A DNA stretch of 64,000 nucleotides. Origin: Echinometra lucunter (taxonomy: Eukaryota; Echinodermata; Echinoidea; Camarodonta; Echinometridae). The notes below the pieces were generated by a model, which was not told the origin of the DNA, ran no database searches, and was given only the letters and a program-made list of their open reading frames with translations. Shown piece by piece: positions 1 through 40,231 of the stretch. The DNA lies in the NCBI GenBank assembly GCA_029962745.1, contig CM057162.1, positions 3,908,826-3,972,825 of the forward strand, in the 5' to 3' direction. The position numbers and the translations under genes were made by a program. The first letter of the stretch is position 1. Each line of letters starts with the position of its first letter.

Positions 1-79
1 ATTTGGTATGATTTTTAGGGCTTTGCATCAAAAGATATTAGGCCAAACCACAAAATGTGGACCTCTGTCACGAATGGGT
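1..79. mobile_element. piggyBac-like MITE end (truncated by window start)
   Basis: Ends in CTGTCACGAATGGG, the terminus shared with 11856-12259, 14220-14624 and 18441-19736; internal text (GGCCAAACCACAAAATGTGG) is the same family. Confidence 0.7.
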
Positions 80-352
80 GGTTGTGTTCATTTACATGTA
101 TGTTACATAATGAAAACAACTCAAGATGATTACATGTACATGTAACTTCATGAATGTCAGTGTGATCAGTTCGGAACCCAAATATTGTACAATGTGTGCC
201 ATTTAGTTTCAGCTGATAAAATGTTTTTTATTTGTAGGTTTGGCTTTGAACAATCATACATTTCTTTTGATTATGTTAACCCTTGCCTATGGGATCGTGT
301 TAGTCTCTGTCCTCAGCATTTTGGGAATGAGTTAATTTGGTATATTGTGGGC

Positions 353-676
353 CGGGGGGGGGGGGGGGGGCATTGCCATTACAAGGTGGGCACCATGCTC
401 ATACATGGACTTTCAAAATGGACCCAAAACAAGTAATTATCCTTCGATCTCAGAATACCCTAAAAAGTATTTTGTTCTGTTTTCCCCACCCTAAACAAGT
501 ATTTTCAAATTAAGCTGTTGTATTAAAGCATACCCTTTTTTCCTGATTTTTTTTTCAATTTTGATACCCTTTTCATTGTACGAGCGTACATTGCTTGTCG
601 GTGAAAAACAACCCTTTTTACGCGTTTTTGTGTACGAGCATAGTGTCCACCAGTTTATGGCAGTGCCCCCCCCCCC
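353..676. mobile_element. G/C-capped inverted-repeat element
   Basis: Begins with a G-run, GCATTGCCATTACAAGGTG, and ends with the imperfect complement, CACCAGTTTATGGCAGTGCC and a C-run. The interior has repeated ACCCTTTTTACGCG-type text shared with 1111-1672. Confidence 0.55.
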
Positions 677-1110
677 TTCCCCCCAGGACTGTAGGTTAAT
701 TTGTGTTACACAACTCTAGGGCCCCGTAACACAAAGCTTAGTGATTGATCATACTATTGCACATAGTGGTCAGTGCAATTGGTCGAAATCAATCCTACGA
801 TCAGCTGCTAAGCTTTATGTTGGGCGGCTCAGATGATGTTCATCAATGATATTTATTCTATTTGTATCATAAGTATTATTGCCCAGTGCGCTTAGTGAAA
901 TTGGGATGTGCAGCTTAGATGTAGGTCCACTCAATGCTTATTCAGATATAAGGGGGGGGGGGAACCATGGGTTTTTTAAAGCGTATTTTTGTGTACAAAA
1001 TGAATGGCAGTGACACAAAGGATTGAGCTTGATATATCCTGCACTCATTTACTTGCATGTTTTTTTTTATTTTTTTATAATTGATTTACTTGCATGTTAC
1101 GAAATGCGCT

Positions 1111-1672
1111 TAACCCCCCCCCGTGGGGCCACTCAGATATATTGGTGTACACATGCGTGTCCATGGGTTTTGAAAGTACCCCCTAAACAGGTTTCATACA
1201 TGTACTTTGATGAAAAAACACCCCTTAACAAGGATTTTGTGTGGTTTCTCATGAAACTAAACCCCCTTAACAGGTTTGATTGAAATATTACACCTTAAAC
1301 AGGTTTGTTTAAAATATGAATCCCTAAACAAGATAAAACTAACCTCTACAGACTAAAATTCAGGATAACCTTTTGCAAACTGACACATTCTTCACCTTTT
1401 GCTAACTGAAAATCCCTGAAAATGTCCCAGAATATTCTGTTGAAAATAATTGCAGCCAGTATGGAAAATTTACCCCCTTAACGCGTTCTACCACATTAAT
1501 GAAAAGACCCGAAAGCACCCCTTTTTGTTGAAATTCAGTGTTTTAGGACCCCTTAACACGTAACGCTGGTGACGCATTTCAAATGAAAAAAATACCCCTT
1601 TTTACGCGTTTTCTTGGACGCACATGTGTACACCTATATATCTAAGTGGGCCCTCCCCCCTCCCCCTCGGAA
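1111..1672. mobile_element. G/C-capped inverted-repeat element, same superfamily
   Basis: The left end CGTGGGGCCACTCAGATATA pairs with the right end TATATCTAAGTGGGCCC. The interior has many CCCCTTAAC/AACAGGTTT units and CCTTTTTACGCG, as in 353-676. Confidence 0.6.
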
Positions 1673-2738
1673 GACCCCCTCATATTTGAAATGGCCTAAA
1701 AGGATGGACTTGGACTAATATTTGGTTGTAAAGTTTTTATATCGACCTAAACTTCTAGCCATTAGAATTGGCCCTCAAGCAGAGTGTCAGGAACTTGGTA
1801 CAACCTAAACTCTATGGTGTGAAAGCAATCAAAAAGTTATCATCATGTAGCACGATGATGTAGTGAAGGATTTCCAGTTATTGTACATGCATTTTAACCC
1901 ATAGAAGTACAGAGCTTTCTTGAGGTCAAAATTAATCATCTTCAATCATCAAACTGGCAAAAACAATTTTTTTTTTCCATTCATTTCTTACATAGTTTGA
2001 AAAAAATAGATATGGATATAATATGAACCAACATGAATTATAATTGTAAAATTGAAGAAAAAAAAAGCCAATTTGAACATGGAAAGAGTGATTATATAAT
2101 ATTCACTGCGTTGCCAATTTAGAGAGTTTAATGATTAGTTACAATAAAATTGCTCTAATTCGAGAACGCCATACTCTACTTTATTGAAAATGGACTCAAA
2201 TTTGTCAGTGAATTTTTCTCTTTCTGCTCATGTATAATGTGTAATGCCCAGCATTCTGGATCAACAGATACTGCAAAAGTGTCTCCTAAAGGAGACACTG
2301 TACCTCTATGGGAAATTTCACATGACTGTTTTTAGCATTTTTGTATAGACTGTTATATAGTTGATGAACTGTTTCAATTTACATGTAAGTAGCCTTATAG
2401 TGCCCCCCCTTAAAGCTGTTAAAATTTGTTTTTAAAAGGTCTTTGTAAAATGGTTGTATGCAAGTGCATTATGCTTTACATAAAATGAATCAGAATAAAT
2501 AATTCTTAATTTGTGATTTGATTTCATTATATTTTGTTATCATGATTTAACAGCTAATTATTCCTCAAATCATTTTTTCTCTGGGGGACTCATCTACCTC
2601 CATTATTCTGTAAATTTTTCTTTGTGAATTTGGGTCAGTATGGTTATTAGAGATGTATGTAGCAGTACATGTAGAATCATTATGTAGCGAGTATTATGCG
2701 AGATGATGTACCTATCAGACTTGCCACAGTACAAAATA

Positions 2739-2896
2739 CAGTCAACTCTGCCTAAGTCGAATTTCTTGGGACTGAAGAAAATGCTTCGACTTAGAGAAAA
2801 TTCGACTTATGAGGGGTCAAAAACAATAGAAAATAAGGAATGGGACCCAGTACAGACCTTCGACTTATGCGACTTCGACTTAGGCAGAGTTGACTG
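2739..2896. mobile_element. 158-bp mariner-like MITE
   Basis: Perfect 22-bp terminal inverted repeats beginning CAGTCAACTCTGCC, flanked by TA on both sides, as for Tc1/mariner insertions. No coding capacity. Confidence 0.85.
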
Positions 2897-3204
2897 TAGT
2901 ACATGTTAAGTTTACCTACAATTCAAACACATCGTTTCTAGCCAAAATAGCAAGACTGGCAAAGTGCAACTCAGCATCATACCACATAACAGATATAATG
3001 TTATGTGATACCATCTCAGTTTCAGTCTCCATTTCCTTATGAACTAAAAATAATATTGAAGTGGTAACATTACGGGGAAAATTTTAATAAACTAGTGTTA
3101 AGAAACTTGGTCTGTCCCATCCCATTGTTTTAAAGCCTTGATAACATTTAGGGTCTAATGTAAAAAATAATCCTACTTTCAAGAGTGTGTTGCAGAGGTT
3201 TCAT

Positions 3205-3695
3205 GTTATTATAAACAAAAAGAGAAGGAAAAGGAGGATGAGGAGAGGAAGGAGAAGAAGGAGAAGGGGAGAAGATGAACGAAGAGAAGATAAAGGAGAA
3301 GATAAAGGAAAAAGTGGAGGAGAAGAGGATGAGATAAAGGAGAAGGGGGAGAATATGAAGGGGAGAAGATAAAGAAGGAAAAGATGAACAAAGAGGGGGA
3401 GGAGAAGATGAAGTAGATGGAGAAGATAAAGGAGAGGGGGAGAATATGAAGTGGGAGAAGATAAAGGAGAGGGGGAGAAGATGGAGAGAATAAAGGAGAA
3501 AATGAAGATGAAGGAGAGGGAGGAGGAGAAAATGAAGATAAAGGAGAAAATGAAAAAGAAGATGGAGAGGGAGGAGATGAAGGAGAAGATGGAGGAGAAG
3601 GATAAATGAGAATGAGAAGATAAAGAAGAAAAACAAGGAAGAGGAGAAGGAAATGGATAAGGAGATGGTGAAGAAAAAAGGGGGGGAAAAGACAA
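3205..3695 (+). repeat. Purine-only GGAGAAGATGAA-type repeat tract
   Basis: Nearly 500 bases of degenerate GGAGAAGAT/AAAGGAGAA with almost no pyrimidines except T of GAT. It produces long spurious open frames on both strands (Ser/Phe/Pro-rich or Arg/Glu-rich). Confidence 0.95.
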
Positions 3696-4555
3696 ATTTC
3701 ACTTGAGACTGCAATGTGGTGGTAGACTGAATATTTATTTATTTCCATAATGTTATTATTACAAAGAGACAAGTGTGCTTGCTAATTGCTGACTACCACA
3801 CATTCACAAAGGTGTAAGGAAACACACACAAAAAAATGTCCATCCAACGAAGCCTTGGCTAAGTCAGTCCTAAAGCAACGTTACAAATTCAAATAATTTA
3901 CAAACATATTTGATAATTATATTATCTTGCCCCTTAATAATACAATTCCGACAACTGTTTCTTTTTATGCTTTAGCTCACAGGTCGCGTATCCTTCCTAC
4001 ATGATGCATTTTTTTCCTCATTTTTTTTTTATAATGCTAATGATATTCACTTGAATTTTTTTTTAAAATAGTGTGACATTACAAAGCGTTACTTATTTGG
4101 TTAACACATTCTAGAGCCCCCCCCCCCCCTTCATCTTTCATATAAAGTAATACAATGTAATAGTAATAATAATAAAATTCAATAATGCCAACAACAAAAT
4201 GTAATTACAATATATTTCTTATTTTGTTTTGTAAGATCAATTTTTAACCCATGCACAATTCAACTTCTGGTTGTGATGCTCCAGATATTTTTAATGAAGA
4301 CCATTTTGTCTAGCATCTTCATGTATCGATCCGTTTTCAATGTATCTAAATTAACAGATTTAAGTGATGGCTGACTTGTTATGAATGTACAGCAAATTTT
4401 TTAAATCAGAAATGCCTTCATTACCATAAGAATATATTACTAACCATTAAGTGATTAACCACTGTCCATCAGCTCTTTTTTATTCACCCATTTTTTCCCC
4501 CTTTTAAAATGTTACAAAAGTGAAAACAACACTTCAAATAATTATTCAGATGAGT
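3696..4555. other. No gene recognised
   Basis: AT-rich intergenic sequence with a C-run near 4120; no exon, RNA gene or clear repeat end seen. Confidence 0.5.
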
Positions 4556-4691
4556 CCTGGGGGGGGGGGGGGCATTTCATCAACATTTGTCCACTACAGC
4601 GGCTGACAACTGGTGCAATATGCAGTACAAGACTAGTCAGAAATTGTCGGTGACAATCACTGGTAAGACACTTGATGAAATGTCCCCCAGG
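4556..4691. mobile_element. Short palindromic MITE (ATTTCATCAA family)
   Basis: CCTGGGGG...CATTTCATCAA at the left pairs with TTGATGAAATGTCCCCCAGG at the right. Related in design to 11517-11683, 19954-20056, 43668-43803 and 56410-56557, with internal GTCAGTGA-type motifs. Confidence 0.6.
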
Positions 4692-5249
4692 TTTAGAATG
4701 GAAGTTTTAGAGTTGCATTCAGTCTGAATACTCGATTACATCTCGCAAAAGTTTCTGTTTTGAAAGTATTCTACAGAGCCCATACCTAACCCTAACTAGA
4801 AAAATCCTATTCTTTATTTCTTATCATCCTATATTCAAGCCCGAAATCCTATTTTTTGGCTTGAAAATTTGAAACCAGTGCAGTATGATTTCTTCGCCAC
4901 TCTGTATGATATCCTAACTAACATACAATTTAGAGCTTGTATTATTTTGATCCTCACATTCCTACATTGTACTTTCTTCATTTTAAAATGATCTACAGTA
5001 CAAAATGCACGGGGTAGAATATACTGAGCAATGGGATGAACTTAAATCTTGTTAAAACAATGTGAAAACAGATAAAATAAATGTACATGTAATAGAGAAT
5101 CACTGTCAGAACTGTCATGCCCTTCAAGAAATCCCACTAAATTGGATAATATCCTACCAGTTGCAGTGCTATTATCTATGGACAGTGTACAGGTGCCTTT
5201 CCCATTACATATATGGATTACCAATCTAAGCTATCAGATGGTTATGATT

Positions 5250-5605
5250 AAGGTGCTTTCACACATGATGCGACAGTGTGGTACCACACTGTGGCACCAC
5301 AATGTTTTGTCTTCACACATGACGGGACTTTGTGTCACCACATATGCTAATGAACGCGCACTAACGCATCAACTCTCAATAAGAGAGCATATTATCAAAA
5401 CTTGCGCAAGCAATCTCATGGCAATAATTTTTGCGCTAACTTTTTAGAAATTTGATTGGTGCGCATTTTTTTTTGTATCTAGGCAGCAAACAAAAGTGTG
5501 TCCTGCCTCGGCTACATTTTTTTGTTGCCCTATACCCCATAGGCATGTACAAAAAAGTGTGGTGACACAGCGTGTTATCACACTGTCGCATCATGTATGA
5601 AATCA
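5250..5605. mobile_element. Inverted-repeat element (ACATGATGCGACAGTGTG ends)
   Basis: ACACATGATGCGACAGTGTG at the left is repeated inverted at the right (CACACTGTCGCATCATGTAT), with a second inverted pair (GTGGCACCAC / GTGGTGACAC) inside. Non-autonomous; family not assigned. Confidence 0.7.
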
Positions 5606-5629
5606 TCTTTACTCATAAAGAGCATGCTA

Positions 5630-6300
5630 AATCGTCGCGGGTTTTACGAACCGACGTAATTGCATGCGCAGAGCTGAAATGGAAATCCGAGAAAACTGAA
5701 GATTTCAGTATTTTTATTCATTGTTTTCTGTGTCTTTCCTCTATCCAATTGAGAAAATCTTGACGGAGTAATGAAGGTAGAAGTTGCATTTGCTGTTTAT
5801 ATTTTAATTTTGATGGAAATCTGTGAAATATGCCGTATTTCGGGGTCGAAACATGCTGCGTCGTTTTGTAATACCCTCTTTTACTGTACGCGCACAGTGT
5901 TGCATGTGCTTAGCATGCATTTTGAACCGATGTATTCTTTACTACTTCCGTTCAGAAAGCCATCCCTGCATGTGCATATTGTTAAGCGTTGGGTATTACA
6001 AACCGATGTACTACACTTCACTGTGCTTTCGCACAGGCTGCGCGCATTATAAGTTGCGCTTACGTTGGTTTGTAAAACCCATTAACCGACTTCACGCTTT
6101 TTCAGTATTATCGAAGTGCAGTACTGAGAGTTTCACGAAAAGTAAAGTGTTTTGTACTCCAAAATTTTGTGATTTGGTAGAGCTTTCAGAAAATTGGGCC
6201 AAAATTATGTATTATGTAACGTCGGTTTGTAAAATTCTGCGACGAAATGTACTAGCTTTCAGGAAACTCATTACTGCACAGTGACTTCACCATGCTTTCG
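5630..6300. repeat. Region with recurring AACCGACGTAA motifs in both orientations
   Basis: ACGAACCGACGTAATTGC (5646), GAACCGATGTA (5925) and CAAACCGATGTACTAC (5999) face ACGTTGGTTTGTAAAA (6062) and ACGTCGGTTTGTAAAA (6219). Probably one decayed inverted-repeat element. The 153-codon frame inside has no recognisable domain. Confidence 0.35.
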
Positions 6301-6319
6301 GAGCCACATTCTATGAACA

Positions 6320-6730
6320 GTGAACTGTCACTTGGTCTACTCCCACTTAGTCTAATGCCGTTTGGTCTCATCCTGCACTGTCTAATCCCATTTCATCTCC
6401 AATCAGTTCGTCTAATAACCATTTGGTCTAATTGCCACTTAGTCCTGTAACCATTTTGTTTAATTTCCAGTTAGGCCAAGCCCATTTTGTCCAATACCCA
6501 CTTCGTCTAACTTAGTCGATCTGATTGGAGGAGCTGTTAATAGACCAAATAGTCATTAGACAAAATAAGAACCAAGTAGACGAAGTAGCAATTAGACCGA
6601 TTGATCATTAGACAAAATTAGCCCAAGTGGGTTTTAGACCATGTGATTGGACCAAACGGCAATTATGCCAAATTGATAGTAGACCAAATAGGTTAAGCCA
6701 TGGTGGTGTTAGATGATCTGGGAAGTAAAC
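6320..6730. repeat. Degenerate TTGGTCTAAT minisatellite that reverses orientation
   Basis: 6325-6525 carries repeated TTTGGTCTAAT/CCACTTAGTC units; from about 6535 to 6720 the same unit runs in the opposite orientation (ATTAGACCAAATAG, ATTAGACAAAAT). The tract is a long imperfect hairpin built of short units. Confidence 0.75.
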
Positions 6731-6769
6731 CAACTGGCTATAAACCCTATCAACATAAGCAAAGTCGCC

Positions 6770-6860
6770 ATGAGTGGGTTTTCACAAACGTGTATCAATC
6801 AGACATGATTATTTACGTCTGCGACCAACCTTTTAAAGTCAACATCAGATAGATGTAACC
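6770..6860. repeat. Dispersed repeat shared with 42667-42800 (probable SINE part)
   Basis: GTGTATCAATCAGACATGATTATTTACGTC closely matches the sequence at 42677-42715. Only this part of the element is recognisable here. Confidence 0.5.
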
Positions 6861-8187
6861 TCGGTGGGTGTGATTAGAGTCGGTTTGAAGGCAAAGACAA
6901 AGAGCAGATCACAGACGTTACCGCTTGACCAACTCCTGATCCTAATCAAAAGTTTAAACCCTTGTGAAAAACTTTTAAAATAACGGAAATTTTGCCACAG
7001 GATGGTCCGAAAATGGACCATGGGCCTGGTCTATACGTCAAGATCTTTGATTTGAAATAGAGACTTGAATATAACAACCTGAACAGAGAATCTTTAATAC
7101 ATTGAGACACCAATCTACCAATTCCTATAATCGCAGTCTTAGCTAGCTTCTCTTTATAAAGCTCTAAAGAACAAAAAATCCTCTTTAAAATAATGCTCTC
7201 AACATAAAACATACATGTAACCCTTTGCATATTTGCTACTTGCAGAGTACACTGTGACAGAGTGCATTAATTTACAGAGCAAAATTTTGAGTTAAGAAGA
7301 CTTGAATATTTAATAAAACTGTGCATATATCTTTTTTTTAAGTTGTGATGCAGGGGAAAACAGAAATAAGGTTTACCTCGAATCAAAAGCATTAAAAAAT
7401 CCTTCTTCCACTCTCTATTAAATGAGAAATAAATTACAAGTAGTCATTAATAACTGCAGATCATATTTTCAAGTTGCAACACCCAATTAAATAAACTACC
7501 AACAGTTTCATAATGTTTTTGAAACACATCTTAATTTCATGTCTACATCTCCCAGTCTCATGTTTTAGCATCACTCAAACTGTTCTCTGAAATAAAATTA
7601 ATTTAAAGAAGAAAACACATTGTATCTAAAGAGAATCCTTGCTACATACAAGGAGATAAACCTGCAAAATTCATTCCCAACAAACTTTTTTTTCTTCATT
7701 TTTTCTTTCTCATACCGAGTATTTATGTACAATATTCACACAAGAAGCATCATTTTAGCACTGAGGACGAAATTAAATAACAAACACAACTATTCAACAA
7801 CAGTGATGTAATATATATGACATCTAAAGACGTACGTGATGCTTCGACACAATTCAACTGCTACTTTACTTTATCTTTGTCTTCGACATGGCCTCTGTAT
7901 AATAATGCATTCTCTTAGTTTCATACAATAAAAATCACATCAAATATAGTTATACAATGGCAATTCTTTTGCATTATATCAAGTAAGATATTTCCATTTT
8001 GCTTACAAACATGTCTTATTTTGCAGAGTTCAACTGTTTTAAATCATCAAAGATTCATAATAGTGTCTTCTTTTAATTTTCAGCAATATAAAAACTAAAA
8101 TGAGGGCTACTTCAGGAAAACATAAAACTTAGAGAATATAAAGGATGATAACTACAAAAAGAATATGTGACATGGGGTGAGATTGTA
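6861..8187. other. No gene recognised
   Basis: AT-rich sequence without recognisable exons. It may include the far end of the PP2A-A 3' UTR. Confidence 0.45.
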
Positions 8188-9362
8188 CAGGGAAATCTCG
8201 ACATAACGAGGTCGGCTATAACGAGGTAACGACTATAACGAGGGTTTTGTCATGGTCCCCAATTTACTTACATGTAAGTCTATGCTGGCATGAACCTGTT
8301 ATAATGAGATCAGCTATAACGAGCTAAATCTTGAGCCCCTTAAACAAAGAAAAACATTGATAATCATTCCCCTTACAACAAGCAACCAAATTTCACTGCA
8401 GCTTTATCGACAAAAATCATTTAGTAGAGAAAATGGCACTGCCGCTGGCACACACAACTCTCAGCTGGCTCAGCTGGGCAATCGCGATCAATATGCATGC
8501 AGATTGCATGTTTTATTTGTATCATAGTACAGCCTGCAACTTTTTTTTTTCATACCTAGGCACAGGCAACCTCGATGGTTTGACGGACTTTGTCATTGGT
8601 AATTTTGGCATCTGAAATTAGTACTTTAAACACATTTTCTGATATTATCCAGAATATTATTATCTAGATCAGAGGATGAAATTATTATCAATGCCTCTGT
8701 AGCTGCAAAATGAGTTCACAAATAGAGGCAGCAGACCTCTGTACATTCATGTGTGTAAATGTAGTCCCATGCGTGCATTTTTTTGTTTGTTCTGATATAA
8801 CGAGGTAACGGCTATAACGAGGAAAACCCTTGGGTCCCGACGGCCTCGTTATACCGAGTTTCCCCTGTAGTAGCAGAATACAGCAACCAGACCTTTTTCA
8901 TAAATCATGGCAGATATCTTGTAGTATATCAGTGCAATATCTTCACCACAACAAATATTGTCCTTGAAGTTTGCCATTGGACCAAATTCTCCATATTCAT
9001 AAATACAAGTGACAAGATTTACAATCTACCAGCACTTCAATAAAATTTCATTACATCAAAGTGCATTACAAAATTAAATGGTTTTGCCTCTACTATAATC
9101 CATTGCTGATTCTGCCATAACACTTTGGGTGCTGCTCTGCTCAATCATATACAATTTTTTTCTTCTTTCTTTCTTTTTTTCGTAGTCTCTAAAATGCATA
9201 TACTTCTATAACTGACTGCAGCCTTGGGCAGGAGACGAGCTGGTAGCCGGTCCAGTCTTCCTTCCTTCCTTACATGACTGTGTACATTGGGAGAATGAGG
9301 AGAAGATGATAAAGCAGAGTAAGAAGAGGTGCTGCACCACTCTCTCTCTGTCTTGTGCACTT
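7600..9362 (-). other. Probable 3' UTR / downstream region of the PP2A-A gene
   Basis: Everything below the stop at 9363 should be 3' UTR for some distance. No unambiguous polyadenylation site could be chosen. A TA-flanked inverted-repeat element (8188-8867) lies inside. The end of the transcript is unknown. Confidence 0.35.
8188..8867. mobile_element. 680-bp TA-flanked inverted-repeat element
   Basis: Left end CAGGGAAATCTCGACATAAC and right end CGTTATACCGAGTTTCCCCTG are imperfect inverted repeats, flanked by TA. Subterminal CTATAACGAGG units repeat on each side. Mariner-like, non-autonomous. Confidence 0.75.
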
Positions 9363-38940
<29,578 letters not shown>

Positions 38941-39440
38941 NNNNNNNNNNNNNNNNNNNNNNNNNNNNNNNNNNNNNNNNNNNNNNNNNNNNNNNNNNNN
39001 NNNNNNNNNNNNNNNNNNNNNNNNNNNNNNNNNNNNNNNNNNNNNNNNNNNNNNNNNNNNNNNNNNNNNNNNNNNNNNNNNNNNNNNNNNNNNNNNNNNN
39101 NNNNNNNNNNNNNNNNNNNNNNNNNNNNNNNNNNNNNNNNNNNNNNNNNNNNNNNNNNNNNNNNNNNNNNNNNNNNNNNNNNNNNNNNNNNNNNNNNNNN
39201 NNNNNNNNNNNNNNNNNNNNNNNNNNNNNNNNNNNNNNNNNNNNNNNNNNNNNNNNNNNNNNNNNNNNNNNNNNNNNNNNNNNNNNNNNNNNNNNNNNNN
39301 NNNNNNNNNNNNNNNNNNNNNNNNNNNNNNNNNNNNNNNNNNNNNNNNNNNNNNNNNNNNNNNNNNNNNNNNNNNNNNNNNNNNNNNNNNNNNNNNNNNN
39401 NNNNNNNNNNNNNNNNNNNNNNNNNNNNNNNNNNNNNNNN
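38941..39440. other. Assembly gap of exactly 500 N
   Basis: A run of 500 N. The round number suggests a placeholder of unknown true size. It separates the PP2A-A promoter from the WSC gene and may hide the latter's first exon. Apparent open frames across it are meaningless. Confidence 0.99.
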
Positions 39441-39949
39441 TTCTGACAATTTGAACACCTTCCAAATTATTATTTTTTCATTTCAAGGCATTTAGTTTAT
39501 ACTTATGTAAATAGCCATGATAACACTATTGGAACAGTTGTTCAAAACTCACTGGGTTGTTTGCATGTATTATTTCTTGATGTTTTGCATGTCGATCATT
39601 TATCTCTTTTGAATTTTGCTCTTTAATGTATTTTCAATATGTAGTGTATTTTCTCTGTTATTGAATCTTTATCACATGAATGTAAATCAGACACAATTCA
39701 GTCACTGGGCTGCGATGTTTGATAATAAATAAAACCGTTTCAATTCAGTTTAATTAAAAAAAAAAGAAGTGGAAAGTTTATTCCCAACGAGCGTGCCATC
39801 ACCATCAACTTTTAGCAAAATGACTTTTCTCATTACATTTACACAGTTTTGTCCACTGTCCAATTAAGTAACATGGACTTGCGTGAATACAGGTGATATT
39901 GACATTTAAAAAAGAAAAATCGGTTTATTCTTATATTCTGACATTTCAG
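39441..39949. other. Intron or intergenic sequence with a LINE-like A-rich 3' tail
   Basis: AT-rich sequence with no recognised exon. The stretch near 39715-39765 (GATAATAAATAAAACC followed by an A-run) looks like the tail of a non-LTR element or a polyadenylation region. The phase-1 start of the WSC exon at 39950 requires at least one exon upstream; none is visible here. Confidence 0.35.
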
Positions 39950-40231
39950 ATTTTCCATACATCGGTTGCTACTACTCAGGCTGTCTAATCCCACACTGTG
40001 GAAGCTACAGTAGTTCTCACATGAACATTACAACGTGCACAAACCAATGCACTGGGACCAACTGCGCATATGCAGGACTTCTTCAAGGAATGGTTTGCCT
40101 ATGTGGGAACTTCGTATGTGATGAAGCCAGCAACGTTTGTGATAGCCTATGTGGTATACCGTGTGATGGAACACATCTATTTGGGAAATTTGAACTCTGT
40201 GGAGGCAAGAGTCATGTACAGGTTTATGAAG
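39950..40231 (+). CDS. WSC domain exon
   Basis: Acceptor ACATTTCAG|AT; 282 nt, phase 1 to 1. The translation has the WSC signature: YIGCYYSG, then TCTNQC, CAYAGLLQGMVCLCGN, IPCDG and a closing ELCGGKSHVQVYE. Thirteen cysteines are present. The domain fills the exon. The donor is the non-canonical GC type, GAAG|GCAAGT. A GT site at 40221-40222 (ACAG|GTTTAT) is the alternative but would cut the domain end and break phase with the next exon. Confidence 0.82.

Noticed and set aside
3148..3772. Long Ser/Phe/Pro-rich frames on minus and Arg-rich frame on plus
   Set aside because: Purely the translation of a purine-only simple repeat.
5823..6284. 153-codon plus-strand frame
   Set aside because: No domain, no splice support, overlapping another frame, inside a probable repeat.
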